DNA of 64,000 nt from Cotesia glomerata (taxonomy: Eukaryota; Arthropoda; Insecta; Hymenoptera; Braconidae). This document shows, one piece after another, positions 34,300 through 48,278 of this stretch. The translations under genes were made by a program, and so were the position numbers. The stretch is taken from assembly GCF_020080835.1 (NCBI RefSeq), contig NC_058167.1:15275403-15339402 (forward strand). The letters run 5' to 3'. Position 1 is the first letter of the stretch; every line of letters starts with the position of its first letter. The notes beneath the pieces are model-generated. The model had not been told where the DNA came from. It did not search any database and saw only the letters and a list, made by a program, of their open reading frames with translations.

Positions 34300-35416
34300 T
34301 TCTCACAGATAAAATGAAAACTTTAAGCCCAAAATAAAATAAATAATTCCACACTGTTATTATATATTAAGAATCACTAATCTGACGACAATTATAGTAA
34401 ATTATCTTCCACTTAAATTAACAGTCATATGATCGAGTCATGAAGAAACACATGTACAAATAGATAATAATAATTATAAAAGGTGCTCCGAAACATCTTT
34501 TAGTGTATTATTACAGATAAACAGTAAAACAATCAAACCACGTGAATTTTTATTTCAATATTAAGAACAATAAATAATAACCAGAGTAAGCTTGCTCTAA
34601 ATGGAGCAATTTTAAGTTTATCTTGTGCGTTCGTTAACGAGGTGACAAGTCAACTGATCAGTTGTAAATACAGAACAGAATCTTCGTTCTTAGTCTGTCG
34701 TATATCAGAATACGCTCAGTAATAAAGAAACGGGTTAACTGATTCGTTGGCTAATAAGTTACATTATTGGCTCCTCAGTATTTGTGTTTGTATTTTTAAT
34801 TTCCTTATTATAAGCATCATATACTGTTGTATATTTTAAAATCATTATTGAACTTATGTTAATTATCGTTTTACTATTTAGCATTACAAAACACTTCATT
34901 AGCCAACATTATTGGTGGGGAGATATCAATAAATAGATAAAAATTGATTAACATATTTATTATTATTTTTATTATTATTTTATCGTATGCAGATGCTTCT
35001 CCAGTTCCTATTTCATTAAAAAGAAATTCCGTTTTAAGCAAGTAAGAGGAATATTCGAGATTTCTCGGCAGCCTTGGAAAGCTGCAATTCAAGATTATCA
35101 GGCATTCCCATCAGAATATTTTAGTGATAAGAAAATGTCTAGGTAATTGATTATGTCCACAATACATATATAATATACAAATATCTTCACAGATAATGTC
35201 AGAGTGAAGAAGCCAGTCGTTTTACTTTATCTATTCTTAATATAAGTGACTTTGACTCGTATAACGCGTGCTTGAGTTATAATTAAAGTAGCTCTGAAGA
35301 TAATCGTGACGTAAATTAAATATATAGATTCTATAGATTCAGATATAAGCGTCGATGAAAAAGATATATTACCATTTATTAGATCAAATTAAGATAATTT
35401 ATGTCAATCGCTTTTA

Positions 35417-35449
<33 letters not shown>

Positions 35450-35943
35450 GAGAAATATTTTAATTGTATCAATTTATTGTTTTGAATGATATAAGTTATT
35501 ATTGTGATTTTTATAACAATAAAAATTACCATAATTGACTTTTTTTTTATTTTTTAACTTCTTTGCCTTGTAATTTAACGCTTCTTATAGTTTAAAAATT
35601 TTATTATTTTCGATTTAAAATTTCTAAAAATATACATTACTACTTAATTACCTATCGGTAATAGGTATTAATTCAGCGTACCTCAAAAATCGACTATATT
35701 GTATTGATGATCCATATTTAATTTTTGTACAAAAAAAATTTTGGTTCATGATGAATTTCAGAATGAACTTTTGAAACAAATCTAAATTTCATGATATAAG
35801 AAAATTTTTTTACCAAGAAAGTGTATTATATTAGTTAAAATAGTCGGGCTAAAAATTAATTTTTTCTTTGTTTTATATAGATTGATAGTAATGAACTTTT
35901 TATTTTTGAATGTGTACAAATGAACCATTCAAAACTTTACTCT
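34300..35943. other. Upstream region of the transporter gene, no other gene seen
   Basis: Contains the 5' untranslated part and promoter of the transporter gene immediately above 34299. A T run occupies 35417-35444. An open minus-strand segment near 34990-35092 has no domain and no clean splice partners. Confidence 0.45.
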
Positions 35944-38050
35944 TTAAAAAATTGTCTCTTTTATTTTCTTTCTCTGTTCCAACCACGGCGGATATGATTG
36001 TTCGGGCAACAACTCAGTCACTGCAATGTTTGTCGTATAACTTTTGAAAGCTCTTCTGTAGCAGAGCAGTGTGACTTTCTCACACACAGTCTGAATGGTC
36101 GCCGCCAAATAGATGATATAGTACAGATTTAAAGCCTTGTCTGTGACATGTTGAAATGCTGAAATAGAAGTACCAGTAAGCTTTGAGCTGCTGAACTGTA
36201 TGTAACCCGTTCATCAAGTTTCGAAGCCACGTGTCAAACGATTTCATTTGGTTTTGTCTCAGGTCGTGCCTGTTTAAGTGTAAATAAATAATAATCCAAC
36301 AAAATAAATTTTTTAATTATGGGTTTTCTTCATCATATAAAATTCTATTTAATATTTTAATAATTTCCTTATTCATTTCAGTAAATTACTTAATTAGAAG
36401 TACTCGTGACTGTTGGGATTACTGGTTCTGATAACAGATCACAAAACTTAATACTTAATGAAACAATGATATCATTTAGCTTAAAGTATTTAGCAATTTC
36501 TACTTTTGAACGCCACCGATATATTTATTTTGATTGTTATCATATCACTATCATTTAATAATTTCTCCAACTGAAATCGGATTATCAACGAAACACTTGA
36601 GATTAATATCTTAATTTCAATTGTTGACTCTACGAGGGATTCCCGTTTAATAATGAAATTAAACTCATTTATGAACTAAGTAGATTGGTAGGTTACAAAG
36701 TACTTGATTGAAATAAATCTAATGGATTTCTTTTATTGTTTCATAATCGCTTCGAAAAACACAGGTGCATCAATAATAAGTTGAGAATTGTGTCTTGTAT
36801 CGCAGACTCCTTTCCAATGAAGAATCTTTATTCACGCTTATTATCAATTACCACTGGATGCAAAAGTCATGTTATAAGCTGCCGTTAATGAGTCTTTCAA
36901 CCTGTGGGAATTTAATACAGAATGAGGATTTATTTGAATTAGTTCTATAAGCGGATTACTTAGTCAGAAATTTACCGAAAAAGTCTCGCACAGTACATTA
37001 TTCTTAGTGCGTTCCATAAGCTGTCTTGCAGCGATTGTTCTGCCGTGAATTTCGAATGAGTCAAGATGACAGTACCTTTAAGGTAAAAGCCCCAATAGAT
37101 GATCACGTACCAATATATGATCACTCCATGTATTTGTATATCTATATTCACAAATATAGGTATACAAATACATGGAGTGATCATATACTGGTACATGATT
37201 ATATATTGGGGCTTTTACCTTACTTATATTTTTAATAATGAATCAGAAGTGTAATGCAAAAATATTGAAAAATTATATCATGCAATTTTTTATTTTTATT
37301 TATTGAGTTTTTCATGCTTTTTTGAGTAAAATCAGAAAATAGTGTATGAAAGAGGTAGCGAATGAGAGAGAAAGCACTACCTTAAATTACTACCTTAAAT
37401 TGGATTGATGTATTAAAAACTGCAGTATCAACACTTTTAAGTTGATTATCAATAATAGAAAGCGTGAAAATGTAACCAGTATGTCGATTTTAGTTAGTGT
37501 ACTTTTGAATGAAAAATGCGATGACTATACATCAAAAACTATTATAAGTTAATCAACTTTTACTGCGAAGCCATTCTAAAATTAAACAAAGCAATTTATA
37601 AAATCTAAAGTATATACGAAATAATAAAAAGATTAAAAAAAAAAACATCTTATTTAAACTTTTGTTGAGTTAATTCAATATTTGTTGAAGATTTGTTTGT
37701 CAGTATCGTATCATATTTATTTTATTTGTTGTTTTTCTGTTTGTGTTATACCATCGAGATTTACCATTGAGAGGGTGGGAATTAGGATCCGTGAGATACC
37801 CGCACCATCGCTTGTTAGCCATTGAGTTAACGGCGTGGATATACAGTTTGAAAAGTTCATTCTCCTCCTTATTCAACATCGTATTGCTTTGGAGTTTTGT
37901 GTACCAAATATATATATACACGCCTCTGGACGTTGATCTCACTGTTTGCCACCAGCCAATTACTCGCTTTATGCTGCACTATATCTCTTATCACACAGAT
38001 ACACACTTGCACTTGATGAAACCGCTGAAAATTCAATTTGTCTTTTAGAG
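35944..38050 (-). pseudogene. Possible unrecognised or decayed multi-exon gene
   Basis: Open minus-strand segments with splice-like borders: near 37936-38050 (RFHQVQVCICVIRD...), about 37770-37862 (MLNKEENELFKLY...CGYLTDPNSHPLN, donor GTAAAT), 36976-37076 (TVILTHSKFTAEQSL...ARLF, donor GTAAAT) and 35944-36269 (HDLRQNQMKSFDTWLRNLMNG...). The last three join in consistent phase. The last segment must change frame at about 36180 to continue into FQHVTDKALNLYYIIYL...PPWLEQRKK and a stop at 35944, so it is either a pseudogene or contains an error. The palindromic MITE at 37081 abuts one acceptor. I recognise no family. Both strands have long open frames near 37743-38050, which weakens the case. 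Confidence 0.25.
37081..37220. mobile_element. 140-bp near-perfect palindromic MITE, copy 2
   Basis: Same length and ends as 16795-16934, TA on both sides, central bases reversed relative to copy 1. Its left end abuts a possible splice acceptor of the open minus-strand segments at 36976-37076. Confidence 0.93.
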
Positions 38051-39102
38051 CTATCTGCAAAATGCGCACAAAGATTTAAAAAGTGGAAAAACTTTAAATA
38101 AGACAGTTAATAAGTCTAGATCATAAGCCATCTTTCTCAATACTTTAGTTGATAAACTTTTTCGAACACTCACGAATTTATTTTAATCGGTCAGAAATTT
38201 GTCCGAAGACATCGATGCAGAGGCTTAAAAATTAAATATCTTTAATCGGATTTTGTGTTTTAGACTTGGAATTGTATTTATGATTATAGAAGATGATATC
38301 AACGTAAATTATGTGTTATTGGTTTCACCAAATGAAAACTTTTGATAGAAAAGTAACTATCAAGATTAGATATAAAGTTTGAAGGCCTGAAAATTTAGAA
38401 CTATAATAGTTTCGCGTTATTTCAGCGAAAAACTTTCTTTACAGAACTTTTAATTTAATATAAAGTTATACAATACACTGAGAAAAAAAAAAAAAGAACA
38501 ATCTTGTGGTGAGAAATTGATGTGTAGAAAATTTTGAACAATTTTATTTCTTAGCTGAAGAAATCAAAATTTTTCTTACAGTAACTTTGAAAAAAAGTTT
38601 TATTAATCTGGAAAAGAACAATTTTGAATGAAAATTCGCAAGTTGTCTGTCTAAAAATATTTTTTTTAAACATTTTTTGTGTTTTATTATTGATGGCTTT
38701 AATGCATCCATTATCTCATTTTAGATCATCCGTATCAATACCCAAAAAAAGAATTATCGGTTACATCAAGAACATTTATTTATACTTTTGAAAAAAAAAA
38801 AAAAAAACAAAAAAGGATGAAATGAAGAATAGGCTTTATAATATATATGATAATTAATTAAAACGGAATAAAAGACATTACAAGAATAGCCCATGGGGAA
38901 TTTATCTGTCTGGTGGAGTGAAACATGAATCCTAGAATTTATCTCTTTGATGAACAATTGGAGATGAAGCGATCGCAGAAAACTCATAGGTTTTCATTTT
39001 AACTAGTCACGTCCGCGGGTAGAAGTCGAGATAATTGGCAAGGATGCGTTTTCGTGCTTCCGCGTATACTAATGTAATCTGGAACGTATAAATAAATGTA
39101 TG

Positions 39103-39134
<32 letters not shown>

Positions 39135-42100
39135 CCTGTTATATGGATACGTATATTGTACATAACATACGATATAGGTAACATATAATGTGAGCAGCTA
39201 ACGATTGCATTAGCTTTTGGCTATTGTTTGTGAGACAGCTCGTAAAATAAAAGGATCCCTCTGTACTCTATACGCCATATTGTATCATTGTATATAATCT
39301 ACGTAATTTCAGTTTCAGTATTATTAAAGTCTCTGGTGCCATAAAGTTAAACATTGTTTCTTGTATTTGTTATTGTTATTATTATTAACAACGTTGTAGT
39401 TATTATCATTATTACCTTGGTATATTCCATTGAATCAAATATAAATATCATTTTAAAATTCTTTCCCTCGGCAGCTCGTTACTTCTGTAAACAAAAATTA
39501 AATTATTCTTTATGCTGTGATGAGTGTTGATTTTGAGTATGCCGACAGTCTATCAATTTATGGAAATTTAGTGTCCAGACAGACAGACAGTCTGTCTCGG
39601 AATAAGGGATAGAAGGGTATGAATGTACATGAGATCTATTCTACCATCAAACGCTAATGATACAAAGTTAATTTTGTTTCTCTATAAAGAGCCCTGAGCC
39701 GTAATACGTGTTCTGATACTGTTGAGCTGAAATCGTGTTCTATATAAATGTATGTATACATTTTCCTTTGGATCTTCGGCATGCTCATTTGCAACAAACT
39801 CAACCACAAGCATCATTCAAGCTGATGTACGTGAATAAACGTAGAATTGGTTGGTGTGGAGTTGGAACGAAACGTAACTACAGCCAGAGTTGTTTACTCG
39901 ATCACTTGCTCTACAATTACTTCTACACTTACTCTACTAGAGTATACAAGGTTCAACATGTTCTTACAACCTACCTCCGACAGCTGTCGTTTTGCATAAA
40001 GCTATTTCGGCGGAAAGTTTTCTCTGAAATGTATAATTTACAGATTTTTTTATGGTTTCATTCATTACTTTAATAACAAGTCATTCTTTCATTTTTCTAT
40101 AAGCTAAAAATTTTCTTTACTTATCTAATTAAAAATTGAAAAATGATGGATTTGAGATTGATAGAGTGCATTATGATTTTCAACTTCAAAGTTGGAAAAA
40201 TAAGCAGTTATCAATTTAAAATCGACATATAATGCATTTGTCGTAATTTGTTCTGCAATTAAATTTACATTCAAGTTGTTAGAGTAAAGTAGATACGGTA
40301 ATATTAATAATGTAAGTGGTGCCATCTCTTGAGGAGGCTTACAACTTTTTGAAAATTTCATTTACCAGCATTGCAATCTTTAATAAATTGATACTGAAGT
40401 TAATTTAAATAAAATATTTTCGCCAAAACTAAAAACCAAAAAGCCTTTTAGTCTTTAAATATTATTGAAGTATTACATTATTTTGCGATTTGCTTGTATT
40501 GGCATTATCGATAAATCGAAATTATAATTCCCTAATAAACTAATTACGATTATTTTATAATAAGAAACTTACTTTAAATTGTTATTTAATTGTCTATGAT
40601 AGAAGATATTGAAATTCTTGAGAAAGTTTGCTGAGAGATAGTCGACCTAATTATTAACCTTGCCAAAGGGGCATTAAGGTAATTTGTATCTATTAAATTG
40701 AGTCAATTTGTGGAATAACTTTTAAAAATAAATTTATTTAACCCACAAATTAACGGATCAGTTTTCAGAAAAACGCTGAGTTAGATGAAAATTGAAACTG
40801 AAGATGAAGGTAGTTTTCTTCGCTTTACAAGCGACAGGAAATTAATCAAAGTGTCTCGATTGGGAGGCAAGAACTAATTAAATGACAGAATATCGTGACG
40901 CTCGTTAGTGCAGTAATTACTTCAATCTCACCAAGCGCAAACGTTCGTGTCCGAGGTCGTAAAGGAGTCAAATATATATATGTGAAGAGATACTGTTGCT
41001 ATTGCTCAAACATTTCCCAGGTTATGTGAGAGTTGCTCGCTCCGAGAAATTATTCAGTAAACTACCTTCGTCTCTCTATTTCAATAATTTCATGTAAATT
41101 GTTGGAGTGTCACTCACGGTCATTAGAAGTTCATGTAATCAGAGAAACATTTGAAGGGTTTATAGTTCAATCAATGCGGTTTAAGCCTATTCACAAAATG
41201 CGATTCATTCAAAATTAAAAATTCTATATCTCTTTCTAATGCATTGAAAATAAAAAATTGTAGTCTAAAAAAAGGGTGCCTTGTCACACTTCCATAATTT
41301 TAAGATTTAATATTGTTAAGACTTGCTTTCCAAACAATTACAGCATTGCTTGACTAAATATTCAAAATAAAAATACGAAAAATTAACTACAGAATAACAA
41401 TTGAATGATTGAATTATAAGTGGTAAATATTTTAAATGAAATAATATTTTCCAGAAATAAATCTAGTTATAAACACAAAAGTGACCTGTACTATAGAATG
41501 CATATGAATTTATTTGTATATCTATATTTATATATATATTTATAGAAGGACAAGAGAGAAAAGCTTATTCCTAGCTATTCGTTTGCATTCATAGAAAAGT
41601 TTCCCTTGCCGCAGGCTGCGGTGCTAACCCACTTATTCGGCGTCACCCTCTTAAACTCTCCCTCTAGAGGTCGGAAGAGCGAAGCAACCATATAACAAGT
41701 ATTTGCTTTTTTATTTTTCATTTTCACAATATAAAACGAGAAATATGAGCGAGCAGGTATATTTTTAGCCTCGAGGTGTTGCATCCACCCTGCTTCGAAT
41801 TGACAGGGAGCATTTGTGCGGAAAATTTTTTGACATCTATACAAACATACTTTCTCGCACGGCTTCTATTTATTTTCATAAATATTTTATTTCAATATAA
41901 TTTATACTTTTTACCAAAGTTTTGTAATTTAAGTTGGACTTTATTGCATTAGCATATATTTAATAAAAACAAAATGAAAAATAGCTGTGACGATGATTAA
42001 TAGTTAGTTCTCTATTTGATAACAATTTCCCGGTGAATTTTCAGGAAAGCTGATGCACCATCGAGTCGAAAAATTAGTTTAACAATGCAGTAAGTAATAC

Positions 42101-45100
42101 AATTGCAGAAATCAATATCTCTGGCTTCATTTCAGAAAATTTATTAATTTCAGTTAAAGGAACACTTTAGTGGGAGTGTAATTTGTCTCTTTGGTACACA
42201 CTGCAAAAACCGTTAGCTCGAACGGAGGGCCCTTTCCTTCGAGGAACAATTTCTCTCCGGCTCGTTAGAACAAGCTGACTCAACGCGACGACGAGTCCTC
42301 GAGTCTAGCGAGAAAGATCGACTACTTGGCAATCTTGTGGTTTCCTGGTACACCATCATGAGAGTTTACGTTTAAAATTATTCTGAGATAATTCAAAAGA
42401 AATTCAAAGTAAATTCAAGTTTTATTCAACACGCTCTTGTATAAAGACAATTTTCTCGCAAAATTAACTTTTATTTAAACGAAAAATTGTGTAGGATTAC
42501 TAAAAAATGACTAGTGATCTTCATATAATCCGAATGTACAGACCAATCGCTGCATAAACATGTGTTAATCAAGACCAATCATTGCTTAACACTCAATCTA
42601 CTACATGGTATGATTCTACGTGAAAAACCTTGGTATTTTCAACCACTTGTTTTATGGTTTCTTCTATTTTTGAAAGTATACTACACTAGAGGGTCATTGT
42701 CTGACATAACAACTGTTCGTGACACTCACTTACTGAACCCTCGATTGAACGCTAAAGGTCGTTATTTATTGCTCTTTATGATCTTATTTTTGTATTAAGA
42801 TGGTCTCAAGGATTTTATAATAACGTAGATTCAACAAATAGATCAAAAAAGGAATATAATCAAATAGTTTTGAAATTTTACGAAAGTTGAGAATTTAAAA
42901 ATCAATACTTAGTAATTCGCCATAAAGAAGATTTCTGGAAAGCTCATTTTTTTGCAATAATTTTCAAATTTCATTATTGAAAAAATGTATAAAACTATTT
43001 GAAAAAATAATTGAATTTTTATTAAAACGGAAAATATTAAATTTTGCTTAACATTTCCATTGAAAACTTGTCAGTTAATACAACTAATCATTAAAATAAA
43101 AATCAATTAATTAATATTATTCTTGAATAGCTTTAGGAAATTGAAATAAAGATTTATTCAAATAAACATCAAATTACTTTTTTTAATTTAATTTTTTTTT
43201 TTTTCGTGCATTTTTTCAAGATGAAAATCCTTCACGACTGAGTGTTTTAAAACTCTATTTACATTCACCCGCTTTTACAGTCTAGAGTACACGGCTTGAG
43301 AAACAAGAGGATTGTCATTAATTCGCCATTGAAAGTGCAAATGAGAATCGCGAAATTTTCTTTTCGCCCGAGGACGTAATCCGTATGCGGGCTTTACCCA
43401 AATTAAACTTGTCTTCATCCGAAATCTCGAATTCAATCTTTCTCGATAATTATCTTCCGGCTACGGCCTTTTTTATTCTTAAATTCATTTGACACTTTAT
43501 TTTTTATTATTTTTTCTTCTTTTAACACATAACTATCCAAGCAAAACCAGAGATTTATCCATACGATAATTATATTTCTGTAAGAAAAAAAAAGCAGGTG
43601 ATAAGAAAGCGACCAACAACTTTCTCCTTTCGTCACTGCTATTGCAACTATCAGAGTTCCTTTTCAATTCTCTTTTTAACAAGTTTTTTTTTTTTTTTTT
43701 TTTTTTTATTTATTTCTTTTCTATTCGACTTTTCACAACCCCAGGCGGATCCATTTCAAGGAAAATCCTCATGGCAGAAAAGCAACGCAAAAGTTTCTAC
43801 AATGATCCTCAGTAAACTCTTATCGTATAAGGCCTTTAACGATGAGCAAAAAAAGAATAGAAATGGTGGTGAAAAAAAATCGATATAGGCCACAACTATT
43901 CTTCAGTGGATCTGTCTCTGTATAAACGTGATACGAGTGTCGATTTACTCGAATTTAATTCCAGTAAAGGGGAATTAATCTCCTATTTCAAGCAAACAAA
44001 ATAAAAAACTTTATGGTTCCACTAATATAAATACGCAAGCGGAAAAAAAGTAAGCTCTATTGTTTTAACTTTTTATCCCAGGCAACCAATCTTCTTCTTT
44101 AATTCAACTAATTATTTTTCCAGCAGATGTATGAATCGGTAAATCCAGATCGGTATTTTAGTTTTATCGTAAAAAGTAATCGAAAAAATAAATAGCCGAT
44201 GGTATTTTTTTCCAGGACTCACTAAAAATCCGGCTCACCATACCCATTTCCATGAGCATAGAACAGTTTTCCCTTTAGCCGAGGTGCTTTTTCCTATCAT
44301 CATTTCTTTCCCCATTCCGCTTTGTCTTTACCTAGCGATTATCGTAACTCTCTTTATCTATGGTGGCCGCTGTTAAACCCACACTCGAGTAAATCTTTCT
44401 ACAAGTTTCGCGTCCCTCTCGTTTGGTTCTCGTAAAGGGACATCCCAAAACTCATTTTACTCTTACGGGAATTACGTTCACACCCGTTTCAACGACAACT
44501 AATGCCTTTTAAAAGAATCTAACTAATGTTATTGTACTTACTACATTGTCATTATTGTTATTATGCTTACCAAGATATTTCTTGGCTGATAAATATTTAT
44601 TCGCTGGAGCATTACAGTGAGGGATTGGATGAAAAACGGGAATAACGTGATACATGAATGAAGTATCCACAAAATAAAAAGAAAATGTTGATATATACAT
44701 ATATAGATGTGTTTTATGGGAGGAATTTTCCAAGTGATCCAACGGGCAAAAGGCATAAGCTCATTCGATTCCGAAATGGTGCTCTCATCACTGTTGAATG
44801 GACGAGCGATAACGGGCACGACGTAGAAGAGAGTACGTGCAGCCTGGCATCATAGAATAAGCTTTGAATTATGCATGGCTTTCTGTGATCGACTGAGCGA
44901 TACCAGTTCACGTCAAGACCTCTGATGTTGGAGTAACAAAGACCAAACCCAGGAAATTCAGTTCACGGATATCTACGCGTCGTTACCGGAGATCCGGCGT
45001 TCTGAACTTCCGGAAGCAATGTACCAGAAAAGCGCGTCATTCCTTCAAGACAATTCACTGAAAAGACAGAGAACGAGCCAACTTCGCTTAGCCTTTTGTC

Positions 45101-47961
45101 AACTACTTTCACATACATTTACCCATATATGAATACATACATGTAATCTCTACTAAAGATGTATATATGTAACTATATAATACTTTGGTACGACTTTGAC
45201 TCTGAGGTATGTATATACTTACTTCAAGCAATTTCTGTTTCTAAAAGGCCATCTAGGAAAACTCCGAATTTCGTTTCAAAGTAATCTTCAAGTCAATTGA
45301 TTCAAATAGAGATTTTATATGAAAACTTATACTTTTTCTTCTGCTTTGCTTTTTTTATATTTTTTATTTATTGTAACACCACAAAAGTTAGAAAAAAAAC
45401 AGCCAAGCTTTAATAAATTTTAATCGTAAAAATATTTATGAAATTCAATCAGTAATTCTAGTAAGTAGTGCTAGTGTATTAACACTAAAACTGAATTATC
45501 ATGTTGCATTAAATGAAAAAGTGCAAACTTATTGGCCTCCATGATGAGGTAAATATTTTTTTTTCAATTTTGGTACGATAATGAAAATTGGTGTGAAATT
45601 AGAAAGTTTACGCAATGGTGCGTATATCGGTTGTTCGTTAAAGTGTGTATACTATGCACGCATGAGCTTATTTTCCAATGTTTTAATATTTTTTTATTTT
45701 CAGTCGATACACATTTTTTTATTTCATTTATTTATGAAGTACAGTATGTATTTGATTATAAACCTATATAAATTTGATATCCAGCCGTTTAACAAAAAAA
45801 ATTTTCAGCAAATATATCTCACGCTTGGTCAGATAAAAATTTTTCAATGTCGTATTATTTGTTCGTTTCAAACGATAGCTATAAAATATACATAACATAT
45901 ACTCCACTGTATATATTTATTGTTTTATTCTTTATTTGATTAGTTCTATCCATTTGCACAAATACTTTTGACAATATACTAAATCGGTATTTTATAATAC
46001 TTTATTTCTCGTACACTCTGGATATATCCTCAGATGAATGAATCTATTTATCATTCGATGTTTTATTATATTTTAATCGGAGCATGAAACAGAAAAATGG
46101 TTTTGAAGCTTCTATTTGCAACTTTCTATTGTTCCAAAATCATGACAATATTCATTAAATTTTGTGTGCTGTGTGCAATAATCAAATTTATTCATCATTT
46201 TTTTCCTTTAAATGTTTATTATCATCTGGATTCAACATAATAACAAGCGTTTTAAATGTGACACTCAAATGAATTTTCAAATTTTTCATAAAAATTATAA
46301 AGTTGAATTCTAAAGAATTTTTCTGACCCTTTGAGGCTTCATAATTATCAATATATATCAACTTATTCACTGATAAAAAATATTTTTTATTCTTTGAATT
46401 AAGACAAAAATTTACGCTTTTTAAATCAGCAGATTTCCTGAAATTTGAATAAATTAATATTTCTTGCAGCATAATCACCTATTTCTTATGATATGCACGG
46501 TTGAATGATTTAATAAAATGCGCCATAAAACCCGTTAGCCAGATTAAAAAATAAAGATCCATAATTCGAGTAGAATAGTCGTGGAATATTATAATTCATG
46601 AATGTTTAATATTCTAGTTACGTTTAAAGGATTTTTCTTGGTGATATCTTGGTATTTTGAATTAACAAAGGTAATATAAAATCTAGAAAAAATCCTATTA
46701 TAAATGATTTGATTGCTATCATCAATCTCGTTGGTACGTGTTATCAGACAATAAGTGCAGCGGAGACCGTAAAAACTTATGAATTATGAAGGAGAAAAGA
46801 CGCGTTACGGGGAGACAGGTCATGCATTATAGCCTAGAAAATTTGAATGCACCACCGAGGTGCATAAAATATTTGTTGGAGAAAAATAAAAAGCTGTAAA
46901 TGTAATAAAAAATCTAGAGTGAAATAAAATAAAATAAAACAATATCAGAGTGTATAGATTAATGAAAAAAAAAAAAAATAGAAAAGAGGTAAACTAGTTT
47001 TTTCGTATCATGGACGCCGAGTAATGTCTCACCGTTCTCGGTTTATTGTCCCTCTGAGAGCATCGTTGGGACGAGATACTGAAAGCGTTAAGGTCCGAGT
47101 AACAAATTCGATTACCAAGATACACGTATACTGATGCTATACTACACAATAAAATACAATATATAGATATAGAATGTGAGTGCAATCTAGTTTACTCATA
47201 GCGCTGGCTAGGCATGTTCTCTTTTCATTCTTTGGCCGCTTGAAAATTCTGAAAATCTGAATTGATAAATATCTGAGCGTTTGTGTAATCACAGTGTTAT
47301 TTTGTCACGTATAGAAATATTTTCATCTGACAAAGCTTATGGGTTCTCTTATAAAAAATAGCTTATAAGAAAAGTTATGCTAATAAAAAAAAAAGAATAA
47401 TAGGTACCACAATTCGAGATGAAAAAATAAAAAAAGTATGTGAAAAAGTGGTTAAATTTTATGTAGTTTAAAGTCTGACAATTTGTTAGAATTTTTCTCC
47501 GTATATATATATTTCAACTTTCTTTATCTCGTTTCTTGTAGATTCTTTAACGTCTTCAGGACACTCGAGTATGACGTAATGGCCTCGTCTTCTTCTTGAG
47601 ACGCGTTAGAGCGTGTGTTGCACGTATAAGACAAGTTTAGTTGAGAGTCAACCAAGAGCGTGTCACTTGGGAGTTCTGAGTGGTCGCAGAGAGTTTATAG
47701 AGAAACGTGTTTTACCAACATCTTTTGTACCTTTTTATATGGATCCATGTATACAGAGAGTGACTTTACCTTTTTAGTAGTGACATCTTTACGTTGTCAT
47801 TTCGTTCACTATATTTCACAACTTTTTTTATTTCCAAGTTCGTAATTCAAATTTTAATTTAAGTATTATAGGCATTACAAATGTTACAATTAAAACTACG
47901 ACACTATATTTTTAATTAGATAATTATATTATAAAATAGACTATCTTTGATCACGATAGTA

Positions 47962-48278
47962 CACTGTTAGAAGGATTTATTAACTATTTTAATTTATTTG
48001 AAGACAATTGTTTAATTTATTAAATCTTAATAAATATTTTTAGTGAATTTAATTATTATCATATATTTCAGCTATAGGGTTATAAAAAATGTCAAAAGAA
48101 AATTGCTATTTTTGCTTTTGATTTTAAATAAATATTTGTTAACAGTTAACAAATATTCATTAGCTATTAATAAATATTTATTAACTGGTAATAAATATTT
48201 ATTAAATCCTATGATGTTAAAATTAATTATTAACAGTTAATAAAGCCTATTAAATATAAACAAATCCTTCTATCCGTG
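47962..48278. mobile_element. TA-flanked hairpin MITE, family A, diverged copy
   Basis: The 317-bp element has ends that differ from the family consensus by one base each (CACTGTTAGAAGGATTT and AAATCCTTCTATCCGTG), with TA at 47960-47961 and 48279-48280. The interior contains a run of near-repeats of AATAAATATTTATTAACTG. It is the oldest-looking copy here. Confidence 0.8.

Noticed and set aside
41575..41844. 89-codon minus-strand frame
   Set aside because: No domain, no splice partners, and no start context; it may simply reflect a less AT-rich island.
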